Source: Bacteroidia bacterium
GTDB taxonomy: Bacteria; Bacteroidota; Bacteroidia; Bacteroidales; Azobacteroidaceae
Direction: 5' to 3'
Length of the DNA: 16,123 bases
Assembly (NCBI GenBank): GCA_025996815.1
Contig: BNTT01000061.1
Location: 1-16,123 of the forward strand
The notes beneath the pieces were generated by a model. It worked only from the letters and a program-made list of their open reading frames with translations. It ran no database searches and had not been told where the DNA came from. The translations under genes and the position numbers were made by a program. Position 1 is the stretch's first letter. Every line of letters begins with the position of its first letter. Below are positions 1 through 7,007 of this stretch, one piece after another.

Positions 1-884
1 CAGGCTCCATGTTTCAGGTAACGACTTTGGACGTGGCTAATCCGCCGCGCACAGCGGACGGCAAAGTGGATTATGCGCAGGATTTCTTCGGCGCAAGCAC
101 CAATTTGACGGTTTCAGGACAATTGGAGGGCGAACTCGGCGCGATGGCTCTCGGCGGCATCTACACGTTTGGTCCAACCTTCCGCGCCGAAAATTCCAAC
201 ACCCCGCGCCACCTGGCTGAGTTTTGGATGATTGAGCCGGAAGTGGCGTTCAACGACATCACAGACAATATGAATTTGGCGGAAGACTTTTTGAAATACA
301 TCATAAAATATGCAATGGAGCGTTGTGCCGACGACATCGCCTTTTTGGCGAAGATGTATGACAACGAACTGACGGAACGCCTCAATTTTGTTATCGCCAA
401 CGATTTCAAACGCCTCACCTACACCGAGGGCGTGGAGATATTGGAAAAAAGCGGCAAGAAATTCGAGTTTCCCGTCTATTGGGGAGCCGATTTGCAGTCG
501 GAACACGAGCGCTATCTGGTGGAAGAGCATTTCAAGCGTCCGGTTATCCTGACGGATTATCCGAAAGAAATAAAGTCGTTCTATATGAAGCAAAACGACG
601 ACGGCAAAACCGTGCGCGGGATGGACGTGCTTTTCCCGAAAATCGGCGAAATCATCGGCGGCTCCGAGCGCGAAGCCGATTACGACAAACTGATGACGCG
701 GATGAACGAACTGAAAATGTCCACCGAAAGCCTCTGGTGGTATCTCGACACGCGCAAATTTGGCACCGCTCCGCACGCGGGCTTCGGCTTGGGCTTTGAA
801 CGACTGGTGCTGTTCGTAACCGGTATGACCAACATCCGCGACGTCATCCCGTTTCCGCGCACGCCGAAAAATGCAGCCTTTTAA
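1..884 (+). CDS. asnS: Asparaginyl-tRNA synthetase, C-terminal part (5' end outside window)
   Basis: Class II aminoacyl-tRNA synthetase that charges tRNA-Asn with asparagine in the cytoplasm. About 294 codons are present and the reading frame is open to the left edge, so the N-terminal anticodon-binding OB domain and the start of the catalytic domain are missing. The motif 2 region is clear ([20 protein letters not shown] at about nt 171-230), followed by the IEPEVAF strand. Motif 3 is [12 protein letters not shown] (about nt 780-815), and the protein ends in the typical [12 protein letters not shown] tail. The combination of PRHLAEFW and the final PRTPKNA is characteristic of AsnRS rather than AspRS. 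The stop TAA is followed 12 bases later by rbfA, so the two may share a transcript. Confidence 0.97.
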   Translation, partial: GSMFQVTTLDVANPPRTADGKVDYAQDFFGASTNLTVSGQLEGELGAMALGGIYTFGPTFRAENSNTPRHLAEFWMIEPEVAFNDITDNMNLAEDFLKYIIKYAMERCADDIAFLAKMYDNELTERLNFVIANDFKRLTYTEGVEILEKSGKKFEFPVYWGADLQSEHERYLVEEHFKRPVILTDYPKEIKSFYMKQNDDGKTVRGMDVLFPKIGEIIGGSEREADYDKLMTRMNELKMSTESLWWYLDTRKFGTAPHAGFGLGFERLVLFVTGMTNIRDVIPFPRTPKNAAF

Positions 885-896
885 TCAATTAGAATT

Positions 897-1232
897 ATGG
901 ACTCAACAAGATTGCTAAAAATAGAACGGCTGATACAGAAAGATTTAAGTGAGATTTTTCTGACGCAAACGAAGCGAATGCCCGGCGTGATGGTATCTGT
1001 AACACAGGTGCGCATCAGCCCCGATTTGAGCGTGGCAAAGGCATACCTCAGCATTTTTCCACCCGACAAGAGCGCAGAACTGCTGCAAAACATCACTGCC
1101 GGCAAAAAGAGCGTTCGCTTTGAGCTGGGGCAACGCATCGGCAAACAGGTACGCAGCATTCCCGAACTCGTTTTTTATTTGGACGACTCGATTGACTACC
1201 TGGCAAACATCGACCAACTGCTCCAACAGTGA
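897..1232 (+). CDS. rbfA: 30S ribosome-binding factor RbfA
   Basis: A 111-residue protein, the usual length for RbfA, a KH-like-fold factor that binds the 30S subunit during late 16S rRNA maturation and cold adaptation. Family features in order: an N-terminal basic helix (STRLLKIERLIQKDLSEIF), the strand VSVTQVRISPDLSVAKAYLSIF (the conserved V-S-x-D-L-x-x-A-x-V/A-Y pattern), then the C-terminal R.ELGQRIGKQVRSIPELVFYLDDS block matching the P-x-L-x-F-x-x-D motif. The ATG lies 12 bases after the asnS stop. Its TGA overlaps the GTG start of the next gene (GTGA), so translation is probably coupled to the permease. No Shine-Dalgarno sequence is seen, as is usual in Bacteroidota. Confidence 0.93.
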   Translation: MDSTRLLKIERLIQKDLSEIFLTQTKRMPGVMVSVTQVRISPDLSVAKAYLSIFPPDKSAELLQNITAGKKSVRFELGQRIGKQVRSIPELVFYLDDSIDYLANIDQLLQQ

Positions 1233-2437
1233 ACGTATCTCTCTACATAGCAAAGCGTTACCTCTTTTCAAAGAAATCGCATAACGCCATCAACATCATC
1301 TCCACGGTGGCGGTGTGCGGGGTGTCGATAGCCACGCTGGCAACGGTGTGTGCGCTGTCGGTGCTCAATGGCTTTCAGGGACTGTTTGCAACGATGTTCA
1401 GCACGTTTGACCCCGAATTGAAAATCACGCCCGTGCAGGGCAAAGTGTTTGACCCCACAACCGATAAATTCCTCGAACTGCGCACGTTTCCCGAAATCGA
1501 AGAACTCGCCGAAACGCTGGAAGACAACGTGATGCTGTCGAACAAAGACCGCCAAGTGCCGGCAATGATGAAGGGCGTGAGCGACAATTTCGGCAAACTC
1601 ACCCAAATAGACAGCGTGCTCTTCGACGGCAAATTTCAACTGCGCGACGAAATCAACAATCTGGCGACACTCGGCATCGGCGTTGCAAGCGACCTCGGGC
1701 TGAACAGCGGCTTCATCTATCCCATCGACATCTACGTGCCCCAACGCACGGGGCAAGTCAATCTGGCAAACCCGCTCGCCTCGTGCAACATCACCTACGT
1801 CTATATCAGCGGCATCTTTATGATTGGACAAGCGGCATACGACAACCACTATATGCTTGTGCCCATCGACCTGGCGCGCGAATTGCTGGACTACGAAAAA
1901 GAAGTGAGCGCGCTGGAAATCAAACTCAAAGCCGATGCCAACAGCGAGGCTGTGCAGAAAAAAATCCAACAGACCATCGGAGCAGACTATCGGGTAAAAA
2001 ACCGCTACGAGCAGCAGGAAGCCGCTTTTAATATGATGAACATCGAGAAATGGGTGATTTTCCTCATTTTAAGTTTTATCCTCCTGATTGCGCTCTTCAA
2101 CATCATCGGCTCGCTCTCGCTGCTGATGGTGGACAAGCGCGCCGACACCGACACCCTCCGCAAACTTGGAGCCACCGACCAACTCATTTCCAACATCTTC
2201 CTGCTGGAAGGCTGGATGATTTCGGCGTTTGGAGCCTTAACGGGCGTGATTCTGGGCGTGCTGATTTGTCTGGGACAGCAATATTTCGGCTGGATAAAAT
2301 TCGGAGCAGCCGGCGCCTTCGCCATCTCCACCTACCCCGTGCGCGTGCAGCCGCAGGATTTGCTTGCTGTCCTCCTCACCGTGCTCATCATCGGCTTCTT
2401 CACCGTTTCCTATACGGTGAAATATCTCAAGAAATAA
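1229..2437 (+). CDS. LolC/LolE-type ABC transporter permease (FtsX/MacB family)
   Basis: A 402-residue inner-membrane protein. It has an N-terminal cytoplasmic stretch (YIAKRYLFSKKSHNAINIIS), a first membrane segment at about residues 20-45, a large periplasmic MacB-like core domain (about 50-265), and three C-terminal membrane segments (about 275-298, 325-350 and 370-395) forming the FtsX domain. The SVLNGFQ motif after the first segment and the RKLGAT coupling helix after the second are typical of the LolC/LolE group, which extracts lipoproteins for transfer to the outer membrane. It starts with GTG, overlapping the rbfA stop by 4 bases; no other in-frame start fits the conserved N-terminus. 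No LolD-type ATPase gene is nearby, so the ATPase partner must be encoded elsewhere. The exact substrate is inferred, not shown. Confidence 0.85.
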   Translation: MNVSLYIAKRYLFSKKSHNAINIISTVAVCGVSIATLATVCALSVLNGFQGLFATMFSTFDPELKITPVQGKVFDPTTDKFLELRTFPEIEELAETLEDNVMLSNKDRQVPAMMKGVSDNFGKLTQIDSVLFDGKFQLRDEINNLATLGIGVASDLGLNSGFIYPIDIYVPQRTGQVNLANPLASCNITYVYISGIFMIGQAAYDNHYMLVPIDLARELLDYEKEVSALEIKLKADANSEAVQKKIQQTIGADYRVKNRYEQQEAAFNMMNIEKWVIFLILSFILLIALFNIIGSLSLLMVDKRADTDTLRKLGATDQLISNIFLLEGWMISAFGALTGVILGVLICLGQQYFGWIKFGAAGAFAISTYPVRVQPQDLLAVLLTVLIIGFFTVSYTVKYLKK

Positions 2438-2478
2438 AACAGAGACAAATGCCTTGTGGTAAATTTTATACTAAATGA

Positions 2479-2757
2479 TTACTTATCATCATAATGCCCT
2501 AATGCAGACAATATCAGCACAACCACTTCTGTATCACATATTTTATAGACAAGCCTGTGTTTTTGTGATATTCTGCGAGAATAACATCCGGCAAGGTCGC
2601 CTGTCAATGGCTCAGGCTTTCCTGACCCGGTCAATGGGTGTTCTATCAGTTCTTTCAAAATAACAGATAATTTCTTTAACGCCGGAATATCTCCCGATTT
2701 TTTCAGTTTTTCAATATCCGCGTCGGCTTTTGGCGTATGTACAATTTTATAGCTCAT
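2479..2757 (-). CDS. Txe/YoeB-family mRNA-interferase toxin
   Basis: A 92-residue RelE-superfamily toxin of the YoeB branch, expected to cleave mRNA in the ribosomal A site. Visible family residues, numbered from MSYKIV: GKPEPL with E49, the YSRRIS strand with R61/R62, KHRLVY with H67/R68, and the C-terminal HY pair (H88-Y89). In E. coli YoeB the equivalents of E49, an Arg and the terminal His-Tyr are catalytic. A longer reading with five extra N-terminal residues is possible, but the start at 2757 is preferred because its ATG overlaps the TGA of the upstream antitoxin (ATGA) and because MSYK/V is the usual family start. The usual FWSRRI is CYSRRI here. The gene is convergent with the upstream permease. 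Confidence 0.9.
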   Translation of the reverse strand: MSYKIVHTPKADADIEKLKKSGDIPALKKLSVILKELIEHPLTGSGKPEPLTGDLAGCYSRRISQKHRLVYKICDTEVVVLILSALGHYDDK

Positions 2758-3041
2758 ATCAACCCCAACCATTTATCTATTTCTTCGGGCGTACTTATAG
2801 TTTCATACTCCCCATTTTGATACTGCCTTTCGCTTTCCTTTATTTTTGCCACAAATTCGGGGCTGTAAGGCGATGCTTTTGCCTGACTATCAACATTCTG
2901 ATTCCTTTTGTTCGACATAATACCGTTTAAGAACGCTTGTAATTCGTCCATTGTCACGCTGTACTTATTGAGGTCAATACGCACATACCTTGCACGCCCC
3001 CGCGTGCCCTTTTCATACTGTACGCCTGTCATTGTTTCCAT
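2754..3041 (-). CDS. Antitoxin of the YoeB-type pair
   Basis: A 95-residue protein immediately upstream of the toxin, sharing an ATGA overlap with it. The N-terminal half (KGTRGRARYVRIDLNKYS, then a helix ending in FLNGIM) would be the DNA-binding and dimerisation part. The C-terminal part (SPEFVAKIKESERQYQNGEY followed by a threonine-proline and acidic tail) resembles the toxin-wrapping region common to Bacteroidota partners of YoeB. The family is not recognised with certainty, so no symbol is given; the role rests on operon position, size and the C-terminal pattern. The start could also be Met4 (3032). A Bacteroidota promoter lies just upstream, and such antitoxins usually repress their own promoter together with the toxin. 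Confidence 0.8.
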   Translation of the reverse strand: METMTGVQYEKGTRGRARYVRIDLNKYSVTMDELQAFLNGIMSNKRNQNVDSQAKASPYSPEFVAKIKESERQYQNGEYETISTPEEIDKWLGLI

Positions 3042-3072
3042 TTTCTTTGTATTTTAATTTGTTTTCACGCCG

Positions 3073-3103
3073 CAAAGATAGGCATTTACTTTTAATTAGC
3101 AAA
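3073..3103 (-). promoter_or_regulatory. Bacteroidota promoter of the toxin-antitoxin operon
   Basis: Read on the minus strand: TTTG (3103-3100), a 19-base spacer, then TATCTTTG (3080-3073). This matches the Bacteroidota -33/-7 consensus TTTG and TAnnTTTG. The transcription start would lie about 25 bases before the antitoxin ATG at 3041. Confidence 0.7.
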
Positions 3104-3121
3104 ATTTAAAACGCAAAATGT

Positions 3122-3151
3122 TTTGTATTTCGGAAATATTTTGTAACTTTG
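3122..3151 (+). promoter_or_regulatory. Bacteroidota promoter of the batB-fic-batC operon
   Basis: TTTG (3122-3125), an 18-base spacer, then TAACTTTG (3144-3151), matching the Bacteroidota -33/-7 consensus; a second TTTTG at 3139-3143 lies too close to serve as -33. The predicted start leaves a leader of about 20 bases before the batB ATG at 3177. It faces away from the toxin-antitoxin promoter, with only about 18 bases between the two -33 elements. The -33 element overlaps a small palindrome (CAAAATGTTTTG, 3114-3125) that could be an operator. Confidence 0.68.
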
Positions 3152-3176
3152 CGCCACAGTAAAAAAGAGTGAGATT

Positions 3177-4193
3177 ATGTTTCGATTTGAACATTCGGGT
3201 TATTTGTATTTGTTGTTGCTGCTGCCGGTGCTTGCGGCGGTGTTTTATTATGGCGTTTATCGGCGCAGGATGGCTTTGAAACGCTTTGGGTCGCGGCAAT
3301 TGGTGCGCCTGTTGCGCCCCAACAGTGCGCCACACAAGCAGCATTTGAAATTTTGGTTGCTGTTTGCCTGTGTCGGCTTGTCGGTGCTGGTCGTTGCCGG
3401 TCCGCAGTTTGGCTCGAAATTGGAAACGGTGAAAAAGCAGGGTATTGAGGTGATGATTGGCTTGGACGTTTCCAATTCGATGATGGCGGAAGATGTGTCG
3501 CCCAACCGCTTGGCAAAAGCCAAACAGTTGCTGTCGCGCCTTGTGGACGATATGAACAACGACAAGGTGGGGCTTATTGTCTTTGCGGGCGATGCCTTCA
3601 TCCAGTTGCCCATCACGTCGGACTATGTGTCGGCGAAAATGTTTTTGTCGTCTATCAATCCGTCGATGGTGCCCACGCAGGGCACGGCGATTGGGGCGGC
3701 TATTCGGCTGGCTACCAACTCGTTTACGCCCAGCGAAACGTCTGAAAAGACCATCGTGCTCATCACCGACGGCGAAAATCACGAAGACAATGCCGTGGAA
3801 ATGGCGCAGGCGGCGGTCGGCAAAAACATCTCCGTGAATGTGCTGGGCATTGGCTCGCCCACCGGCTCGCCCATCCCAACCTCCAACGGCTATATGAAAG
3901 ACCGGCAGGGCAATATGGTGATGACTGCGCTCAACGAAAAGATGTGCGAGGAGATTGCCGTTGCCGGAAAAGGACTGTACGCCCGCGTGGACAATTCCAA
4001 CAGTGCCGTGAAAGCCCTGCAAAAGGAATTAGACAAAAAAGCCAAGTCCACGGTCGAAAGCAAAATCTATTCGGATTACGATGAAAAATACCAAATTGTG
4101 GCATCTATCCTACTGATATTGTTGGTATTGGAGATTTTCATCTTAGAGCGAAAAAACAAACTTTGGGGCAAACTCCATCTATTTGAAGCGTGA
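3177..4193 (+). CDS. batB: BatB-like von Willebrand factor A protein (aerotolerance operon)
   Basis: A 338-residue membrane-anchored VWA protein of the Bat (Bacteroides aerotolerance) family. Layout: membrane segments at about residues 8-26 and 58-77, a VWA domain (about 90-275), and a C-terminal membrane segment (about 308-328) with a short basic tail. The metal-ion-dependent adhesion site is complete: D97-x-S99-x-S101 in GLDVSNSMM, T170 in QGTAIG, and D198 in ITDGENHED. The IGSPTGSPIP stretch, the absence of a BatA-type ending, and a batC-type gene downstream favour BatB over BatA. Bat proteins are linked to stress or oxygen tolerance and envelope integrity, but the biochemical role is unsettled. 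The usual upstream moxR, DUF58 and batA genes are absent; the gene has its own promoter. Its TGA overlaps the GTG start of fic. Confidence 0.88.
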   Translation: MFRFEHSGYLYLLLLLPVLAAVFYYGVYRRRMALKRFGSRQLVRLLRPNSAPHKQHLKFWLLFACVGLSVLVVAGPQFGSKLETVKKQGIEVMIGLDVSNSMMAEDVSPNRLAKAKQLLSRLVDDMNNDKVGLIVFAGDAFIQLPITSDYVSAKMFLSSINPSMVPTQGTAIGAAIRLATNSFTPSETSEKTIVLITDGENHEDNAVEMAQAAVGKNISVNVLGIGSPTGSPIPTSNGYMKDRQGNMVMTALNEKMCEEIAVAGKGLYARVDNSNSAVKALQKELDKKAKSTVESKIYSDYDEKYQIVASILLILLVLEIFILERKNKLWGKLHLFEA

Positions 4194-5008
4194 AAAAAGA
4201 CACTGAAATATGGCAATCCATTGAGGCAGAATTGGAGAACTTCCGGCAGTTGAAATTGGAGGATGTGGTCGATTACGAGAAATTTTATCTGTATTCCATC
4301 ATCACGCATTCCACTGCTATTGAAGGCTCTACGCTAACCGAACTGGACACCCAACTGCTGTTTGACGACGGCATAACGGCTTCGGGGAAACCGCTGGTGC
4401 ACCACCTGATGAACACGGATTTGAAAGCCGCTTACGATTTTGCCGCTCTCAAAGCCAAAGCAAAAACGCCCATAACGGTCGATTTCCTAAAAGAACTGAA
4501 TGCACTCGTGATGCACACCACAGGCAGTTTGACCAATGTTGTGGGGGGAAGTTTTGATTCAAGCAAAGGCGATTTTCGGCTCTGCGGTGTTACGGCGGGA
4601 GCAGGTGGAGCGTCCTATATGAACTATTTGAAAGTGCCGGAAAAAGTATCGGAACTGTGCAGCGAACTGACTAAAATGGCGGATGCAAAAGAATTGCGCG
4701 CTATTTATAATTTAAGTTTTGATGCCCACTTCAATTTGGTAACAATTCATCCGTGGGTGGATGGGAATGGGCGCACGTCGCGCCTTTTGATGAATTACAT
4801 ACAGTTTTATTTCCAAGTGTTTCCAACAAAAATATACAAGGAAGATACGCCTGCATATATTACGGCTTTGGTAGAATCAAGGAAACGGGAAGATAATGCG
4901 CCGTTTCGTGAATTTATGGCGCAACAACTGCTTAAAACGCTCCTCGAAGAAACAACGGCGCATAAGCAGAGCCAAGAGAAGGACTTTCATTTATGTTTTA
5001 AACGATAA
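4190..5008 (+). CDS. Fic-domain protein (putative AMP transferase) inside the Bat operon
   Basis: A 272-residue Fic/DOC protein. The catalytic motif is intact: H187-P-W-V-D191-G-N193-G-R195-T-S-R198, matching HPFx(D/E)GNGRxxR. An N-terminal inhibitory helix motif S-T-A-I-E-G (residues 41-46) fits (S/T)xxxE(G/N), as in class II Fic proteins that are auto-inhibited by the glutamate. Most family members transfer AMP from ATP to a hydroxyl of a target protein; the target here is unknown. The start is GTG at 4190, overlapping the batB stop by 4 bases (GTGA), and the stop lies 14 bases before batC. It is therefore a co-transcribed, probably co-translated middle gene of a Bat cluster. No antitoxin-like partner gene is adjacent, which fits a self-inhibited class II enzyme. 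Confidence 0.9.
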   Translation: MKKDTEIWQSIEAELENFRQLKLEDVVDYEKFYLYSIITHSTAIEGSTLTELDTQLLFDDGITASGKPLVHHLMNTDLKAAYDFAALKAKAKTPITVDFLKELNALVMHTTGSLTNVVGGSFDSSKGDFRLCGVTAGAGGASYMNYLKVPEKVSELCSELTKMADAKELRAIYNLSFDAHFNLVTIHPWVDGNGRTSRLLMNYIQFYFQVFPTKIYKEDTPAYITALVESRKREDNAPFREFMAQQLLKTLLEETTAHKQSQEKDFHLCFKR

Positions 5009-5022
5009 ATAAATAAGGAAAT

Positions 5023-5775
5023 ATGAAAAAGATAGTATTATTGACATTGCTAATTGGTGTTTCTACCGCTGCTTTCGCCCAAAAGCAGGTGCGGAAAGAC
5101 TTGCGGGCGGGCAATAAAGCCTACAAACAGGAGAAATTTACCGATGCGGAGATTGATTACCGTCGGGCAATCAAGGAAAATGCGCGCTCATCGGAGGCGG
5201 CTTACAATTTGGGCAATGCCCTCTTGCGCCAAAACAAGGCGCAGGAGGCTGTGGAGCAGTATCAAATTGCGATTCAGAACGAAAAAGACAAGACAAACCT
5301 CTCAAAGGCGTGGCACAACACGGGCAATGTGCTGTTGGCAACCGCCACGGCGAAAGAAGACACGCCTCCCGATGCGAACACCTTGAAACAGAGCATCGAG
5401 GCATATAAAAATGCTCTGCGCAACAATCCGCACGACGATGAAACGCGCTACAACCTGGCTCTTGCCCAAAAATTGCTGAAAGAGCAAGAAAACGAAAACA
5501 AAGACGACCAGCAGCAACAGGACAAGGAAGACCAGAAAGACGAACAAAAACAGGAGGAGAAAAAAGACGACAAACAAGACAGCAAACAGGATAAACAAGA
5601 CGACAAGCCACAAGAACAACCTCAGCAAGAGCAAAAAAAGCCCAACGAGATGAGCAAAGAAAGTGCAGACCAGATTTTGGACGCTATGATGCAAAACGAA
5701 AAAGAAACGCAAGAAAAAGTGAAAGAGCAACTAATGAAGCAGCAAAAACACCGCAAAAAGGACAAAAATTGGTAA
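5023..5775 (+). CDS. batC: BatC-like periplasmic TPR protein
   Basis: A 250-residue exported tetratricopeptide-repeat protein. Residues 1-19 form a signal peptide (hydrophobic core LLTLLIGVSTA, cleavage after AFA). Three TPR units follow (about 22-55, 56-90, and 92-138 with an insertion), typified by AGNKAYKQEKFTDAEIDYRRA and YNLGNALLRQNKAQEAVEQY. A long Asp/Glu/Lys/Gln-rich stretch (about 155-208) leads to a conserved C-terminal block (MSKESADQILDAMMQ then NEKETQEK), typical of BatC. It probably acts as a periplasmic scaffold with the membrane-bound Bat VWA proteins. A purine-rich AAATAAGGAAAT precedes the ATG. The batD and batE genes that normally follow are missing; recA follows instead. 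Confidence 0.87.
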   Translation: MKKIVLLTLLIGVSTAAFAQKQVRKDLRAGNKAYKQEKFTDAEIDYRRAIKENARSSEAAYNLGNALLRQNKAQEAVEQYQIAIQNEKDKTNLSKAWHNTGNVLLATATAKEDTPPDANTLKQSIEAYKNALRNNPHDDETRYNLALAQKLLKEQENENKDDQQQQDKEDQKDEQKQEEKKDDKQDSKQDKQDDKPQEQPQQEQKKPNEMSKESADQILDAMMQNEKETQEKVKEQLMKQQKHRKKDKNW

Positions 5776-5786
5776 TCCAACGCGGC

Positions 5787-5863
5787 GTTAACACAACGTT
5801 AACACAACGATAACATAATGAAAACATAACATTAAGAAAACATTAAGAAAACATTAACATAAA
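5787..5863 (+). repeat. Seven tandem 11-bp repeats abutting the recA promoter
   Basis: Seven consecutive 11-base units without spacers: GTTAACACAAC (5787), the same again (5798), GATAACATAAT (5809), GAAAACATAAC (5820), ATTAAGAAAAC (5831), the same again (5842), and ATTAACATAAA (5853-5863). The bases A4, A5, A7, A9 and A10 are invariant, giving an approximate consensus RTTAACATAAC. The period is close to one DNA helical turn, so equivalent bases lie on one face of the helix. The array starts 12 bases after the batC stop and ends 3 bases before the -33 element of recA. It could be a curved or UP-like upstream element, a set of protein-binding sites, or a neutral satellite. Confidence 0.9.
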
Positions 5864-5866
5864 ATA

Positions 5867-5898
5867 TTTGGCAGCACGGATAAAAACGCTTACCTTTG
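5867..5898 (+). promoter_or_regulatory. recA promoter (Bacteroidota -33/-7)
   Basis: TTTG (5867-5870), a 20-base spacer, then TACCTTTG (5891-5898): a very good match to the Bacteroidota consensus. The leader to the ATG at 5925 would be about 20 bases and is almost pure A. I see no recognisable SOS-box palindrome over the promoter. Confidence 0.82.
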
Positions 5899-5924
5899 CT
5901 GCGAAATAAAAAAAAATAAAACAA

Positions 5925-7007
5925 ATGAGCGAACAAGTGGAAGAAACAGAAAAAGTGGAAAAAGTGGAGAAAGCAGGAAAAGCGGGCAAATCCGAAAAAG
6001 TGGAAAAAGCCGATGCCAACTCTGAAAAGATGAAGGCGCTGAAAGCCGCGATGGACAAAATTGAGAAGAACTACGGCAAGGGGTCTATCATGAAAATGGG
6101 CGACAGCATTGTCGAAGAAGTGGAAGTTATCCCAACGGGGTCGGTGGGATTGGATGTTGCCCTGGGCGTTGGAGGCTATCCACGCGGTCGGGTGATTGAA
6201 ATCTACGGTCCGGAATCGTCCGGAAAAACCACGCTGGCAATCCACGCGATTGCAGAAGCCCAAAAGTTAGGCGGCGTAGCCGCCTTTGTGGATGCCGAAC
6301 ACGCATTCGACCGCTTCTATGCCGAGAAATTGGGCGTGGATGTCGAAGGTCTGTTGATGTCGCAACCCGACTCGGGCGAACAGGCGTTGGAGATTACCGA
6401 ACAACTGATAAGGTCGTCCGCCATTGATATTATTGTGATTGACTCCGTGGCTGCATTGACGCCCAAAGCGGAGTTGGAGGGCGAGATGGGCGACTCCAAA
6501 ATGGGGTTGCAAGCCCGTTTGATGTCGCAGGCGTTGCGCAAATTGACGGCTGCCATCAGCAAGACAAACACTACCTGCATCTTTATCAATCAGTTACGCG
6601 AAAAAATCGGCGTGATGTTTGGCAATCCCGAAACAACCACCGGCGGCAATGCGCTGAAATTCTACGCCTCCGTGCGCCTGGATATTCGCCGCTCATCGCC
6701 CATCAAAGACGGCGACAACGTGATTGGCAACCAAACAAAGGTGAAGGTGGTGAAAAACAAGGTGGCTCCGCCTTTCCGCAAAGCCGAATTTGATATTATG
6801 TTTGGCGAAGGAATTTCCAAGGTGGGCGAACTCGTCGACCTTGGCGCGGAATTGGAAATCATCAAGAAAAGTGGCAGTTGGTATTCCTACGGCGACACAA
6901 AAATCGGTCAAGGACGGGATGCCGCCAAAGAGATGTTGAAAGACAATCCCGAATTAGCCGACGAAATAGAAGCAAAAATCAGTGAAAAATTGGCTCAGAA
7001 AAAGTAG
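5925..7007 (+). CDS. recA: Recombinase RecA with a lysine/glutamate-rich N-terminal extension
   Basis: The RecA strand-exchange protein: ATP-dependent filament on single-stranded DNA, homologous recombination, and co-protease for SOS-type repressors where present. At 360 residues it is complete. The Walker A motif GPESSGKTT begins at residue 95, Walker B is [10 protein letters not shown] with D173, and the [22 protein letters not shown] block covers loop 2 and the MAW-like region. The DNA-binding tail includes [16 protein letters not shown], and the C-terminus is acidic to basic ([14 protein letters not shown]). Walker A lies about 29 residues later than in E. coli RecA because of a charged N-terminal extension (about residues 5-30) built from EKVEK/KAGK-like repeats. 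No intein is present. The last 26 bases overlap the start of the next gene. Confidence 0.98.
   Translation: MSEQVEETEKVEKVEKAGKAGKSEKVEKADANSEKMKALKAAMDKIEKNYGKGSIMKMGDSIVEEVEVIPTGSVGLDVALGVGGYPRGRVIEIYGPESSGKTTLAIHAIAEAQKLGGVAAFVDAEHAFDRFYAEKLGVDVEGLLMSQPDSGEQALEITEQLIRSSAIDIIVIDSVAALTPKAELEGEMGDSKMGLQARLMSQALRKLTAAISKTNTTCIFINQLREKIGVMFGNPETTTGGNALKFYASVRLDIRRSSPIKDGDNVIGNQTKVKVVKNKVAPPFRKAEFDIMFGEGISKVGELVDLGAELEIIKKSGSWYSYGDTKIGQGRDAAKEMLKDNPELADEIEAKISEKLAQKK

Noticed and set aside
3096..4022. Long minus-strand reading frame (308 codons, His/Arg-rich) opposite batB
   Set aside because: It is a shadow of the VWA gene; composition is abnormal and no domain is recognisable, while the opposite strand has a complete metal-binding site.
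5302..5730. Very hydrophobic minus-strand frame (Phe/Leu/Val-rich) that looks like a membrane protein
   Set aside because: It is the complement of the Lys/Glu/Gln codons of the low-complexity region in batC, which creates Phe/Leu/Val codons automatically.
5787..5863. Possible CRISPR array
   Set aside because: Units are 11 bases with no spacers and no cas genes nearby; this is a simple tandem array.
5864..5924. SOS/LexA box at recA
   Set aside because: I see no convincing palindrome in the promoter or leader that matches a known LexA site.
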